Assembly: GCF_904846065.1 (NCBI RefSeq)
Contig: NZ_CAJGZV010000001.1
Coordinates: 682,001-746,000 of the forward strand
Direction: 5' to 3'
From: Psychrobacter immobilis
GTDB taxonomy: Bacteria; Pseudomonadota; Gammaproteobacteria; Pseudomonadales; Moraxellaceae
Length of the DNA stretch: 64,000 nucleotides
Shown: piece after piece, positions 31,422 through 41,556 of the stretch
How the letters are laid out: each line of letters starts with the position of its first letter
Position numbering within the stretch: position 1 is the stretch's first letter
Program-made: the position numbers and the translations under genes
Notes under the pieces: model-generated
Databases searched by the model: none
What the model saw: the letters and a program-made list of their open reading frames with translations, nothing else
What the model was told of the DNA's origin: nothing

Positions 31422-34400
31422 GTGATATCAGCACCGCTTATTGAGTATTTAAAAAAGGGAATATTTACCCTCCTTGGGTTAATACTGGCCGTCTATCTAT
31501 TTGTCATTTTGATGACATATACCAGTAACGATCCCAGTTGGTCGCATATCAGTAGCGATATGACCACGATTAATAATGTAGGCGGCGAATCGGGTGCTTG
31601 GTTATCTGACTTGCTTTATAGCTTCTTTGGTTTTGGTGCATGGTGGCTGCTGGCGTTTGTGGTTTATGAGTCTATCCTTATTTGGTGGGACAACAAGCCA
31701 ACGTTTTGGCTGATGCGAGTGGTTGCTTATGTGTTTTTATTATTAAGTGCCAGTGCGTTGTTTGCACAATTGGTGGCGTTAGTACAGCAATTGACCAATC
31801 CAGGAACGCTAGGGCTGGAAAGCGTGGCTGGTGGCATTATTGGGTTTGAATTACAGGCGCGTTTGGCACAGCTTTTATCGCAGTGGGGGAGTGTGATTTT
31901 CTTGACGGCATTCGTCATTATTACCGCGACTTTTGCTTTTAATATTCATTGGCTAGCGATTTATGAGAAGGTTAAGGCGCTATCGTGGCTGGGCTCAGGG
32001 GTGAAGCATCAGGGTAGGATGCACGATAGCGTGTCAACCACGCCAGAAAATATCAATGCCAAGCAAAATGATGAAAACATAGCCAACAGTAACGCGAAAA
32101 AAGACGCAGCCGATCACGAGCAGCTGCCATTTGAGTTACAAGTTGCTGGCAATGCTCAAGCCGTAGACAACAGTGGTCGGTTCAGCAATGTGTTGTCAGA
32201 GTTTTTGGCAACGTCAGGGTTGGCTGAGAGCGTTAAAGCTTCTGTAGTTGCCGCAACACAAGCGGCGATGCCTAATTCAGCTGCTAAATCTAGTCGTGAG
32301 AATAGTGAACCTGTTCCTGTCTCAGTAGAGACACCTAGCAATACTGTTCAAAATCTAGCAAGTCATACGAATACATCGACGCCGTCAAGTCCTGCCATGA
32401 CTACTATCCGTAAAGTCGAGCCAAGCTTTGCTTGGAATGACGCCAATACTGTCGATGACTTGTTAGCTAGCGAGCAAATGGCTTATCACGCTAATAATAT
32501 GAACACTTCTGATTCAGCTGCTACTACTTTTGTATCTGCTGATAGCAATACTGAGTCGTTAGAGACTGTGGTACCAGACTCTACAGCGATATCAGCCGTA
32601 GAGATGTCCGAAGCTCAATCAACAGAGAACTTGCCGTCAACAGCTCAGCCATCAATAAATGAGCTGGTATACGGTGAGACGGCTGACGAAACGGATAATG
32701 AGCCTAAATCGTTCGAGTTAGAGGATAACGTGGAGGCCGTTGATATACTGGCCGATGCATGGTTGGCAGAGCATGCTGATGTCTCAACATCTACAGTCAT
32801 GCAGCCTACAGAAATAGGGCAACCTGCAGGAACAGTACAAGTAGACGATATGGGCGAGCTGCCCAAAGCAGTAGTCACAGCGCCTGAGACAGACTCATCT
32901 AATAGCGAAATGAACGACTTTACTGATAGATGGGTTGATGAAGAGCCTGAACTGTCAGACGATTTCGAGCCTTCTTCTGTACCTAATGAAGCGAGTATCG
33001 CCAAAGCAGTAGACGTGGTTGAACCAGTTGCTGATATGACGCCGACCAATACGCCACCGTCTAATCCTAAACTGCCGCCTACGGTAGTAGAAACCCGCGT
33101 CACAGCATCAGCTATTGAACCAATGGTTGCGCCTAAACCAACGGTAAGTTTTGCGGTACCTGAGGGCGATAGTAGCAATCATATCACTGACATGATGCCA
33201 GAGGATGATAGCGCTGAGGATGTCAATGCGCCCGTTATGCCAGATATTAGTGATGATGCCGCCTTCAGTCAAAAATCACGTTCGATGCAAACGGCTGCCT
33301 ATCGTAGTAGCCTAACGCCTATTCCAGAGATTTCTATTTTGGATAAGCCAGACCCTGATCGTAAGCCCAGTTATACCGTCGCCGAGCTTGAGCAATTATC
33401 AGAGTTACTAGAGATTAAGTTACAAGAATTTAATGTAAAGGCGAATGTGGTCAACGCCATTCCGGGTCCTGTTGTCACCCGCTTTGAAGTCGAGCTTGCT
33501 GCTGGTGTAAAAGCCAGTAAGGTTACCGGTATTTCACGTGATTTGGCGCGCTCGTTATCGATGGCGTCTTTGCGTGTGGTTGAAGTGATTCCGGGTAAGC
33601 CGTATATCGGTATCGAAGTACCCAATAAGCAGCGCGAAATGGTACGTTTGATTGAGCTACTGAATACCGAAAAATTCCAAGATCCCAAAGCTCAAATCAG
33701 CATGGCGATGGGTAAGGATATCGGTGGTAATGCCATCATTACTGACCTTGCACGCGCGCCGCATATGTTGGTTGCTGGTACTACAGGTTCGGGTAAATCG
33801 GTATTGGTCAACTCGATGCTATTATCGATGCTACTCAAATATACGCCAAATGAGCTGCGTCTCATTTTGATTGATCCAAAGCAGCTTGAGCTTGCCAACT
33901 ATAATGATATCCCGCATCTATTAACACCAGTCGTCACCGATATGACTGAAGCGGCCAGTGCTTTGTCATGGTGCGTGGCAGAGATGGAACGTCGCTATCA
34001 ACTGATGAGTTTGCTCAAAGTGCGTAAGCTTAATGAGTTTAATAAAAAAGTCATTGCTGCTGAAAAATCGGGCAATCCGATGCTTGATCCTTTGTGGCGA
34101 CCTAATGACAGCATGAGTATCAGCCAAGCACCGAAGCTAAAAACCTTGCCGATGATTGTCATTGTCGCGGATGAGTTTGCCGATATGATTATGCAGGTTG
34201 GTAAACAAGCCGAAGAGCTTATCACCCGTCTTGCACAAAAATCACGCGCAGCAGGGATTCATTTAATGCTGGCTACCCAGCGTCCATCGGTCGATGTAAT
34301 TACTGGCTTGATTAAAGCCAATATTCCTGTGCGGGCGGCACTACGAGTGAACTCAAAAGTAGATTCGCGGACGATTCTGGACAGTGGCGGTGCCGAAGAC

Positions 34401-34793
34401 ATGCTGGGTAATGGTGATATGCTCTTTCTAGGACCTGGGCAAATTGAGCCAGATCGTGTGCATGGTGCCTATGTCAGCGATGAAGAGGTCAACCGTGTTT
34501 GTGACGCGTGGCGCGAACGCGGTGCGCCTGATTATATTGATAATATGGCAGGCAACTTTGAACTGTCTAGTCCTAGTGGCGGTGGTAGTACGGCGAATGC
34601 ATCTGGTGAGGATGACGATCTTTATAACGATGCTGTGGCCTTTATTATGGAGACGCGAAAAGTTTCTGCTTCTAGTATCCAGCGTAAATTTAGCATCGGC
34701 TATAACCGTGCCGCACGTATCGTAGATTCCATGGAGGACGCGGGGTTGGTCAGCTCAATGGGCAAAAGCGGTAAGCGTGAGCTATTAATGTAG
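31422..34793 (+). CDS. ftsK: DNA translocase FtsK
   Basis: A septum-anchored DNA pump that clears the chromosome from the division plane and activates XerCD at dif. The 1123-residue protein begins with four to five transmembrane helices (about 1-190). A long acidic, Ser/Thr/Glu-rich linker follows (about 195-620). The motor has Walker A GTTGSGKS (residues 786-793) and Walker B VIVADEFAD. The C-terminal gamma winged helix (DLYNDAVAFIMETRKVSASS...IQRKFSIGYNRA) reads KOPS. The start is GTG. The linker explains its length compared with shorter FtsK proteins. Confidence 0.96.
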   Translation: MISAPLIEYLKKGIFTLLGLILAVYLFVILMTYTSNDPSWSHISSDMTTINNVGGESGAWLSDLLYSFFGFGAWWLLAFVVYESILIWWDNKPTFWLMRVVAYVFLLLSASALFAQLVALVQQLTNPGTLGLESVAGGIIGFELQARLAQLLSQWGSVIFLTAFVIITATFAFNIHWLAIYEKVKALSWLGSGVKHQGRMHDSVSTTPENINAKQNDENIANSNAKKDAADHEQLPFELQVAGNAQAVDNSGRFSNVLSEFLATSGLAESVKASVVAATQAAMPNSAAKSSRENSEPVPVSVETPSNTVQNLASHTNTSTPSSPAMTTIRKVEPSFAWNDANTVDDLLASEQMAYHANNMNTSDSAATTFVSADSNTESLETVVPDSTAISAVEMSEAQSTENLPSTAQPSINELVYGETADETDNEPKSFELEDNVEAVDILADAWLAEHADVSTSTVMQPTEIGQPAGTVQVDDMGELPKAVVTAPETDSSNSEMNDFTDRWVDEEPELSDDFEPSSVPNEASIAKAVDVVEPVADMTPTNTPPSNPKLPPTVVETRVTASAIEPMVAPKPTVSFAVPEGDSSNHITDMMPEDDSAEDVNAPVMPDISDDAAFSQKSRSMQTAAYRSSLTPIPEISILDKPDPDRKPSYTVAELEQLSELLEIKLQEFNVKANVVNAIPGPVVTRFEVELAAGVKASKVTGISRDLARSLSMASLRVVEVIPGKPYIGIEVPNKQREMVRLIELLNTEKFQDPKAQISMAMGKDIGGNAIITDLARAPHMLVAGTTGSGKSVLVNSMLLSMLLKYTPNELRLILIDPKQLELANYNDIPHLLTPVVTDMTEAASALSWCVAEMERRYQLMSLLKVRKLNEFNKKVIAAEKSGNPMLDPLWRPNDSMSISQAPKLKTLPMIVIVADEFADMIMQVGKQAEELITRLAQKSRAAGIHLMLATQRPSVDVITGLIKANIPVRAALRVNSKVDSRTILDSGGAEDMLGNGDMLFLGPGQIEPDRVHGAYVSDEEVNRVCDAWRERGAPDYIDNMAGNFELSSPSGGGSTANASGEDDDLYNDAVAFIMETRKVSASSIQRKFSIGYNRAARIVDSMEDAGLVSSMGKSGKRELLM

Positions 34794-34812
34794 CGTTTAG
34801 ACTTTATTAGAC

Positions 34813-34852
34813 AATAAAAAAGACGAGTCACAGAAGTGGTTCGTCTTTTTTA
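34813..34852 (+). terminator. Intrinsic terminator after ftsK
   Basis: A long stem with two G-T pairs (aaaaaagacgagtcac / gtggttcgtctttttt), followed by T residues. Confidence 0.88.
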
Positions 34853-35008
34853 TCGGAAAAATATGATAACGCTCATGTCTGAATGACCAATCAGTTTTTT
34901 TATCAATTATCAGCACTCGTTTTTTATACTAAACTGACCTTTGTTGATAGCATAAATATCACTCAATTTTCAGAAATTTTAGGTTTATTACTCAGCAAGG
35001 ACGCTACT

Positions 35009-36502
35009 ATGTTTAAAGAATATACCCAATATGATGCCATAGCATTGGCGGCATTGGTCAATGCAGGTGAAGTCAGCGCTAAAGAGTTGTTAGATGCTGC
35101 CGTCTATCAAGCCAATACACTCAATCCCAAATTAAACGCCATCATCCATCGTTTTGATGACCGTGCTTATCATGCTGCACAGGCGGGATTACCCTCAGGT
35201 ATATTCAATAGTGTGCCTTATCTGCTCAAAGATTTGTCATTTAGCTTTGCCGATGAGCCAATCACGATGGGCAGTCGTAGTGTTAATATCATCTCTGAGA
35301 GCGACAGTGAAATCGTCAAGCGAATGAAAGCCACAGGTGTGAATACCTTTGGCAAGACCAATACGCCAGAATTTGGTTTAATCATTACCACTGAACCAAA
35401 AGCCCATGGTGCGACTCATAACCCTTTCAAAAAAGGTTACAGCTCTGGCGGTTCATCGGGCGGTAGTGCAGCATCAGTAGCGAGCGGTATCGTACCGATG
35501 GCGGGCGCGGGTGATGGTGGTGGCTCGATACGCTTCCCTGCTGCTTGGTGCGGCGCGTTTGGACTCAAACCCAGCCGTGGTCGTAACCCGATAGGCCCTA
35601 AATTCGGGGAAGGCTGGGAAGGTGCAGTCGCAGATCACGTGATTACCCGCAGCGTACGTGACAGTGCCGCGATGCTCGACGCTACAAATGGCGCAGAGAT
35701 TGGTGCGCCTTATGTCATCGCGCCACCTGATGGCACATTTTTGCAAGCTGCGATGCGCGCACCAAGGCAATTAACCATTGCCTTGCATCAACAGCCATTG
35801 ATTGCCAATACTGTGGTGGATAAAGAAGTGTTAGCCGTATTAGAGCAAACGGCTAAGCAGCTAGAAGCCATGGGTCATCGCGTCATACCCGCTGAGCCGA
35901 ATATCAATATCGAGCAGTTTTGGCATGACTTTATGGTGGTGGTCTGCACCCATACCGCTTTTACCATTGATAATATTGAGCGTGACTTTGGGGCAGAACA
36001 TATCAAAAACCTAGAGCCACAAACCTACAATATGGCATTGCTGGGTCGCTCATTATCAGCCGTTGATTTGGCGCATGCTAAGCATGGTTGGCATCACAGT
36101 CAGTATCAAACTGGCTTGCTACTTGAAACCTATGATATGATTTTATGTCCGACCGTGCCGACACCTTCAGTTAAGCATGGTGTATTGCCACCAAGTGTTA
36201 TGGATGAAATGCTCATGCGTAGCGCAGGATTGCTCAATAAGGGCATCGATATGGGTAAGTATGCCTTTAGCTCAGGTATGATCGAAAAGCTTAGTCAGCC
36301 TGTACTGGGCAAAATGGCCTTTACACTACTGGGTAATATCACGGGATTGCCAGCGATGTCATTACCGGTAGGAATGAGTAAAAAAGGTTTGCCAATTGGG
36401 ATGCAGCTGATTGGGCGTATGAATGATGAAGCGACATTATTCAGTGTGGCAGGGGAGATGGAACGAGCAGGGTTGTTTACCAAGGCAGCCTTTGAGAAGT
36501 AG
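35009..36502 (+). CDS. Amidase (amidase-signature family)
   Basis: A 497-residue hydrolase of amide bonds. The Ser-cisSer-Lys triad is visible: Lys in YLLKDLSF (about 68), the signature [17 protein letters not shown], and the nucleophile region [20 protein letters not shown] eight bases before ATG 35009 fixes the start; the frame extends 42 codons further without a signal. The substrate (for example fatty amide, nitrile-derived amide or 6-aminohexanoate) cannot be told. It is not GatA: GatB/GatC are not adjacent and the sequence pattern differs. Confidence 0.9.
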   Translation: MFKEYTQYDAIALAALVNAGEVSAKELLDAAVYQANTLNPKLNAIIHRFDDRAYHAAQAGLPSGIFNSVPYLLKDLSFSFADEPITMGSRSVNIISESDSEIVKRMKATGVNTFGKTNTPEFGLIITTEPKAHGATHNPFKKGYSSGGSSGGSAASVASGIVPMAGAGDGGGSIRFPAAWCGAFGLKPSRGRNPIGPKFGEGWEGAVADHVITRSVRDSAAMLDATNGAEIGAPYVIAPPDGTFLQAAMRAPRQLTIALHQQPLIANTVVDKEVLAVLEQTAKQLEAMGHRVIPAEPNINIEQFWHDFMVVVCTHTAFTIDNIERDFGAEHIKNLEPQTYNMALLGRSLSAVDLAHAKHGWHHSQYQTGLLLETYDMILCPTVPTPSVKHGVLPPSVMDEMLMRSAGLLNKGIDMGKYAFSSGMIEKLSQPVLGKMAFTLLGNITGLPAMSLPVGMSKKGLPIGMQLIGRMNDEATLFSVAGEMERAGLFTKAAFEK

Positions 36503-36509
36503 ATTTGAA

Positions 36510-36544
36510 CGCTTTGATTAGATAAGTACTATTTAATCAAAGCG
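36510..36544. terminator. 11-bp inverted repeat between convergent genes
   Basis: A perfect palindrome (cgctttgatta / taatcaaagcg) between the amidase and dioxygenase genes that overlaps the latter's stop region. There is no T run, so its role as terminator is weak. Confidence 0.4.
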
Positions 36545-37426
36545 ATAGATATCCATGCCCAAGCTATGATGCGCCATGCTTTGATGGACAACTGAGACAC
36601 GCTGACCTGTACCCAGGGCAAAAAACAATGGCAACAGATGCTCGTCACTCGGATGAATATCTTTATAGTCAGGATATTGCTGCCAATCTAAAGCACTAGG
36701 AATGTCTGTTTTGAGCTGTTGTAGCAGCCATTGCTTAAATGCTTTAGCCGTTTGGTCAACACTATCTGCTTGCCAGCGTAATGCTTGCAGATTATGGGTA
36801 ATGTTACCTGAACCAATGATCAGTATTTGCTCTTCACGTAGGCGCGCTAGCTGCGCACCCAATTGATAACAGGCGATACTGTCATAATGCTGCGGTAGAG
36901 AAACCTGTACGATAGGTATCTCAGCCTCTGGATATAAGTGCCTGAGCGGTGCCCACACCCCATGATCGCAAGCCCGCACCGGATTAACACTACAAGTAAT
37001 ACCGCGTGCAGTGAGCTGCTGGGCAAGGGATTCAGCAAGTGCTGGCTGACCAGATGCAGGGTATTGAAGCTCATATAGCTCAGGTGGAAAACCTGAAAAA
37101 TCGTGCCAAGTCTTAGGTTGCGGATTACTGCTCATTTCGAGTTTGGCGGATTGCCAATGCGCTGACATAATTAGGATGGCACGTGGCTTTGGTAAGTTTT
37201 GCCCAATACGTGCCAGTGCACTGGTCGTGGCAGATTGCTCAATGGCAAGCGTGGGTGCGCCATGCGAGATAAACAACGCTGGTAGCTTAGCCACATTTGA
37301 CCCTAAAGCAGGTGCATCTGTCCAAACGCCAGTTGCCGTAATAGGCGTTGGCGAATGAGAGTACGAGTCATCAGGCTGATGAATTGCATGAGGGGCGTTA
37401 GGTGTCGCATGTTTTGGATATTTCAT
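36533..37426 (-). CDS. DODA-type extradiol dioxygenase family protein (YgiD-like)
   Basis: A 297-residue protein of the LigB/4,5-DOPA dioxygenase fold. Likely metal-binding residues sit in FISHGAPTLA (His about 50), MSAHW (His about 93) and DHGVWAPLRHLYP. The C-terminal part contains GSGNITHNL and HPSDEHLLPLFFALG, as in the YgiD group. Members cleave aromatic rings with Fe2+; the physiological substrate here is unknown. The first 40 residues are an unusual Pro/His-rich tail. It is separated from rlmH by 128 bp on the same strand. Confidence 0.88.
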   Translation of the reverse strand: MKYPKHATPNAPHAIHQPDDSYSHSPTPITATGVWTDAPALGSNVAKLPALFISHGAPTLAIEQSATTSALARIGQNLPKPRAILIMSAHWQSAKLEMSSNPQPKTWHDFSGFPPELYELQYPASGQPALAESLAQQLTARGITCSVNPVRACDHGVWAPLRHLYPEAEIPIVQVSLPQHYDSIACYQLGAQLARLREEQILIIGSGNITHNLQALRWQADSVDQTAKAFKQWLLQQLKTDIPSALDWQQYPDYKDIHPSDEHLLPLFFALGTGQRVSVVHQSMAHHSLGMDIYRFD

Positions 37427-37554
37427 GTAGCGTTTATTAGGGCGCGCCGCGATTTTTCAATCGCTTCTATCATTGATATTGTTGCCCATAAACTATCAGC
37501 ACAGAATATCGGCAAAAAATATTAGCACAGAGTATAGCAGTGTTTAATGACTGC

Positions 37555-38040
37555 TTAATTACCACGATGATAAGGATGATTGTTGTTGATACTCATCGCG
37601 CGATACAATTGTTCCATTAGCACAACACGTACCAACGGATGCGGTAATGTCAGCGCTGATAGTGACAATTTTACATCGGCTTTGGCTAATACTTCTGGCG
37701 ATACGCCGTCTGCACCGCCGATCACCAGTGCAATATCATCGCCTTGCTGCATGCCATCAGCTAATTTATCAGCCAGTCCTTCTGTGGAAATCATTTTACC
37801 TTTGACATCCAATACCCATAGTTGCTCACGCCCTGAGGCATTGTGAGCGGCTAATATTGCCTGTCCTTCTTGCTCACGGTATTGTGCCAAATTGGCATCA
37901 GACGGGTTTTTTGCACGCTTTGCGGCAGCAATTTCCACGATTTCTGTGCTGAGCATAGGCTGGATACGCTTAAAATACTCATCGAACCCCGTCTGTACCC
38001 ATTTAGGCATTTTATTACCGACGGTTAAAATCCTTACTTT
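37555..38040 (-). CDS. rlmH: 23S rRNA (pseudouridine-1915-N3) methyltransferase RlmH
   Basis: A SPOUT-class enzyme that methylates pseudouridine 1915 in helix 69 of 23S rRNA on the 70S ribosome. The 161-residue protein starts MKVRILTVGNKMPKWV, an RlmH hallmark. It carries LDVKGKMISTEGLAD, LVIGGADGVS and LTLPHPLVRVVLMEQLYRAMSI, then the C-terminal HPYHR. The frame continues ten codons upstream to a less likely start. rsfS and mrdA, its usual neighbours, are absent. Confidence 0.97.
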   Translation of the reverse strand, partial: KVRILTVGNKMPKWVQTGFDEYFKRIQPMLSTEIVEIAAAKRAKNPSDANLAQYREQEGQAILAAHNASGREQLWVLDVKGKMISTEGLADKLADGMQQGDDIALVIGGADGVSPEVLAKADVKLSLSALTLPHPLVRVVLMEQLYRAMSINNNHPYHRGN

Positions 38041-38172
38041 CATAGCCAGTACCACTTTAATTTTAGTCATTAGTAAAATGTAACAAAAAAATTTTACGCT
38101 TAAGTGAACGTAACAAACAAGATTCTACGAAGCTTTTTTTATGCTTTACTAATCTTGGATAAACAATAGGTC

Positions 38173-38721
38173 TTACATCAAAGGCTGTATGGTTTGTGAG
38201 GCAGTATCTTCTGTATTTTGGTCATTATTGCTAGCATCAGTTGGGCTAGGTTTTGGAATAATAGTAAGCTTGGCATCCGATTCAAAAACGATGGCTTCAA
38301 TATCATCAAAGCTATTCATGCCTTCGGAGCGCATCGCACATTCAATCTCTTGACGAGTCAGCCGCTCAGCGCGCATGGCATCTGGCAAAAACTGCCCCTG
38401 ATAAAAAACAATACGCGGCTCTGACAAAATAAAACTGCTAAATTGCGGTGAGATAGAGGCGTATTTCGTAACTAAAAACTGCAATAAATAAAGTACTAAA
38501 ATCGATGAAACTCCTTCGACAAAAGGAATGTCTTTGAGCAAAATAGTACTGGCACCAAGTGAACCGATCATCACGGTGACGATCCAATCAAAATTATTGA
38601 GCTGCGAGGTGGAGCGTTTACCTGAGACTTTGGTCACCAGTACGATCAACACATAAACCATGACAGTCGTCAAAACGATGCGTCCGAGCTTGTCTATATT
38701 GTCAAAAAAAACCATGTCCAT
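38173..38721 (-). CDS. DUF421 (YetF-type) membrane protein
   Basis: A 182-residue protein with three transmembrane segments (about 13-32, 48-65 and 70-88). The DUF421 cytosolic domain follows, with FILSEPRIVFYQGQFLPDAMRAERLTRQEIECAMRSEGM and a FESDAKLTIIPK strand. The last 25 residues are a polar tail rich in Asn, Asp and Ser. AGGAG lies about 9 bases before the ATG. The family has no firm biochemical function. Its Bacillus members (YetF and relatives) form membrane-attached domains. Confidence 0.9.
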   Translation of the reverse strand: MDMVFFDNIDKLGRIVLTTVMVYVLIVLVTKVSGKRSTSQLNNFDWIVTVMIGSLGASTILLKDIPFVEGVSSILVLYLLQFLVTKYASISPQFSSFILSEPRIVFYQGQFLPDAMRAERLTRQEIECAMRSEGMNSFDDIEAIVFESDAKLTIIPKPSPTDASNNDQNTEDTASQTIQPLM

Positions 38722-38868
38722 GATAAATGCTCCTATTAAAATATAAAACCGTTAATCACCCACAATCATTCAAAAGGTTACTCATTAAAGTTAGCCTAAC
38801 GGATTTTATGTATTAATAGGGAGAAAAATTTGTAGCACCTTGTAGAGGTTCGGCTGAGGTCTTCTCGC

Positions 38869-39384
38869 TCACATCGTTTTGCGTTTAGGGTCAAGCAGGC
38901 GATTGATCGCCCAAAGACTGATGCGAGCACTGACCAGTGTCAGCACCAATATCATCACCAGCGATGAGACCAATGGCAATGGTTGCTGGACGGCCATCTC
39001 CAGTAGGACTTCGCGATTTACCGCATCAAACAACCAAAACCATATGGCTAAGAAGTAAATGACAGTCAGTAGCCAGACCACCGCGACGCCGCCAAACATT
39101 AAGCGATTGATTTCACCGCTATTCAATGCGTGCTGCTGATGTTTGACAAATTTACGAACCGCGATATAAGCCCCGATAATGATAGACAATACCGTTACCA
39201 GTTGCGAATTCAACGCAAGCTTGGTTTGAATCATCATAAATATTGCGCTGGCAAGCGTATAGCCTATCGCGAAATATCCTATATATTGTGCCAATCTAGG
39301 CTGTGCTGACTCATGATTTTTCGGCAGCGGCTCGCCACCTGAATGAGTCTTGGATTTATTGAGATTGGTTGTCTTGCGTGACAT
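38869..39384 (-). CDS. Small membrane protein, ABZJ_00895-like family
   Basis: A 171-residue protein with four predicted helices at about 38-55, 62-80, 100-125 and 135-155. AAAGG eight bases before ATG 39384 argues against the longer frame (39459), which would overlap dacB. The pattern YFAIGYTLASAIFMM, then TVLSIIIGAYIAVRKFVKHQ and INRLMFGG, resembles the ABZJ_00895 family of Acinetobacter and Psychrobacter. This assignment is from memory. The function is unknown. It is 43 bp downstream of dacB and probably cotranscribed. Confidence 0.72.
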   Translation of the reverse strand: MSRKTTNLNKSKTHSGGEPLPKNHESAQPRLAQYIGYFAIGYTLASAIFMMIQTKLALNSQLVTVLSIIIGAYIAVRKFVKHQQHALNSGEINRLMFGGVAVVWLLTVIYFLAIWFWLFDAVNREVLLEMAVQQPLPLVSSLVMILVLTLVSARISLWAINRLLDPKRKTM

Positions 39385-39427
39385 AAGTGAACCTTTATAA
39401 AGGTGAAAAATAGGATGTGAAAAACAC

Positions 39428-41443
39428 TTAATGCTGCGCCGTCCAATCAAGCATCGCATCTAGCACGGGTCTGGCTGTATAAGCGTTATGTGCTTGCTCA
39501 CTATTGATGAGTCCAACCACGACATAATCCTGTCCTGACAATCCTTTGACATAGCCTGCCATCGAGGTGACGTTGTTTAAGGTACCTGTTTTTATCCACG
39601 CCCGACCAATGGCTGCTGATTCTGGTAGGCGTTCACTATGAGCGGTAATGGTGCCACTGACGCCAGCGATACCTAACGAGTTGACGTAAGCGTCAAAACT
39701 TGGATGGCTATAAGCATAAGTTAATAGCTCGCTTAGGTTGGCGGCTGTTATGGTGCAGTCGCGGCAGAGTCCTGAACCATTGGTCAAATAGGGCGGCGGT
39801 GTGCTTAGATTGGTCTGCCACCATTGATTAATAGTCTGTAATGCGACAGGATAGCTCGTCGCAGTCGGCTTGCCAAATTGATACAAGCTATGTGAATGAT
39901 TAATAGCTTTATCGAGTGTTTTATTATCAACTTTGTCATAAACACCAATCGATAACGCCACTTGCTCAGTCATCACATTGTTTGAAAAGTGATTGATATC
40001 GTAAATCTGCTGCGTCAAATTCAACGATGGGTAGCTGACAATAGGCAACGGTGATATAGGAAGTGCTGTCAGACCATGCGTTAATTTGGTGCTTTTCGTT
40101 GTAGTGTAAGGTGCTTCTTGAGTGATGACACTACCACTCAGCGTATTGCCTAGCTCTTGCCATTTTGCGGCAATAACGCGTGCGGCAAAATCTTTGGCAT
40201 CAGGATAAGCCACATAAAAAGCATGCTCTTGGCAGCTGTTTGGCAAATGAGTATTTAACACCAATTGTTTTGCTTGCCACTCAGGTGCGAGACTATAACG
40301 CGCTTGCCCACAGGCCGCCGAACGTGTATTTATGATGCTGGGCAAATCATAATTTGCTAATTTTGGTGTATAAGTCAGATTTGCTTGGACATTGTTTAAC
40401 GGATAGCTTTTGATACCGATGGTACTAAAATTCACCAAAAAACCATCGGGACTGGCGTTATAAGGACGCAGTGGCGAGTTATCAAAGGCAGCAGGGTCTT
40501 TACTGACATTTTTAAAGACGCCACTGTCAATGATAATATCACCGTCGATATGACGGATACCGGACGACTGTACTTTATAAAGGAGCTGTTTTAAACGCTC
40601 GTGGGTCATTTTTGGATCGCCGCTGCCTTGGATAATCAAATCGCCATGCAGACGGTCGCCGATGACAAGGCCTGTATGATAGACACGGGTATGCCAGACA
40701 AAATCAGCGCCTAGGGTGTCTAAAGCAATAAAGCTGGGAACGAGTTTCATGGTGCTGGCAGGCGTGCGAGCGATATCGGCTTGATGGTTCAGCAACGGCG
40801 AAAATGAAATTTTTATGGAGGGGTTATCAGTACTGATGTCATCAGTTTTATTGTTATTAGCATTGTTGCTAATGACAGCTGTTTTTGCCTTATCACCCAA
40901 TATCGTCGGGATGCTTTCTAAGCTTTGATAAGTGTAAGGGTCATCGGTGTAAGCATGCAGTTTTTTCTCATGCTTTTCAATGGTACGCTGCTCAATAGTA
41001 ATCAGCGTACTCTGTTGGCGCACATGGTTATTACTGGCTTTGTTATTATTATTTTGCGTGGTTTTTTGAGAGTTACTTTTTATATTAGCATTTATATTGG
41101 CAGTCGGTTTTGGCTGAAGAGCGGGTTTAGGTGAGCGGTGCGTGCTGCTGCTATCAATAACCTGAATGGGAGCGGGCAGGTGACTGGCATTTTTATCACC
41201 GACTGGTGTGACGATAATACTAATATCAGCTTCTGTTAAATCGGCTCGTGATAATGCTGCTTCGATGGCTTTTGGTAGTGCTGCTTGTGCATGGATGGGC
41301 AATAGTGTCGCCGTTGCTAATAACGCCATGATAGGTACGTATTTAGCAGGCGGCTTCGACAGTCGCAGATAACGAGAAAAAGGAAGTAATTTGGCAGTAA
41401 AAGCAGAGGAATGACGGAGTTTAGAGGTGGGTCGCATGAGCAT
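39428..41443 (-). CDS. dacB: D-alanyl-D-alanine carboxypeptidase/endopeptidase (PBP4 type)
   Basis: A periplasmic penicillin-binding protein that trims or opens peptidoglycan crosslinks. All three active-site motifs are present: SxxK as STMK (about 230-233), SxN as SNN in HFSNNVMTEQ, and KTG in WIKTGTLNN. The typical DacB domain-II Cys-containing part follows (LTNGSGLCRDC). At 671 residues it is well over the usual 480. The excess is a long Asn/Lys/Thr/Pro-rich stretch at about 95-215, between the first strands and SxxK. The N-terminus is a long, Arg/Lys-rich signal sequence ending near HAQA-A. Confidence 0.92.
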   Translation of the reverse strand: MLMRPTSKLRHSSAFTAKLLPFSRYLRLSKPPAKYVPIMALLATATLLPIHAQAALPKAIEAALSRADLTEADISIIVTPVGDKNASHLPAPIQVIDSSSTHRSPKPALQPKPTANINANIKSNSQKTTQNNNNKASNNHVRQQSTLITIEQRTIEKHEKKLHAYTDDPYTYQSLESIPTILGDKAKTAVISNNANNNKTDDISTDNPSIKISFSPLLNHQADIARTPASTMKLVPSFIALDTLGADFVWHTRVYHTGLVIGDRLHGDLIIQGSGDPKMTHERLKQLLYKVQSSGIRHIDGDIIIDSGVFKNVSKDPAAFDNSPLRPYNASPDGFLVNFSTIGIKSYPLNNVQANLTYTPKLANYDLPSIINTRSAACGQARYSLAPEWQAKQLVLNTHLPNSCQEHAFYVAYPDAKDFAARVIAAKWQELGNTLSGSVITQEAPYTTTKSTKLTHGLTALPISPLPIVSYPSLNLTQQIYDINHFSNNVMTEQVALSIGVYDKVDNKTLDKAINHSHSLYQFGKPTATSYPVALQTINQWWQTNLSTPPPYLTNGSGLCRDCTITAANLSELLTYAYSHPSFDAYVNSLGIAGVSGTITAHSERLPESAAIGRAWIKTGTLNNVTSMAGYVKGLSGQDYVVVGLINSEQAHNAYTARPVLDAMLDWTAQH

Positions 41444-41556
41444 CTTTCATCAGGTAGCAAAAACAGCCTATGGTAACATGAGTTGCCGTTTTCGCGTAGA
41501 TGGTAGGCGTGGTTGAAAACCTGTTTTTATCTGAATGTTCAAACTACGGACGCACG

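Noticed and set aside
32645..33178. 177-codon antisense frame within ftsK linker
   Set aside because: Low-complexity shadow of the acidic FtsK linker.
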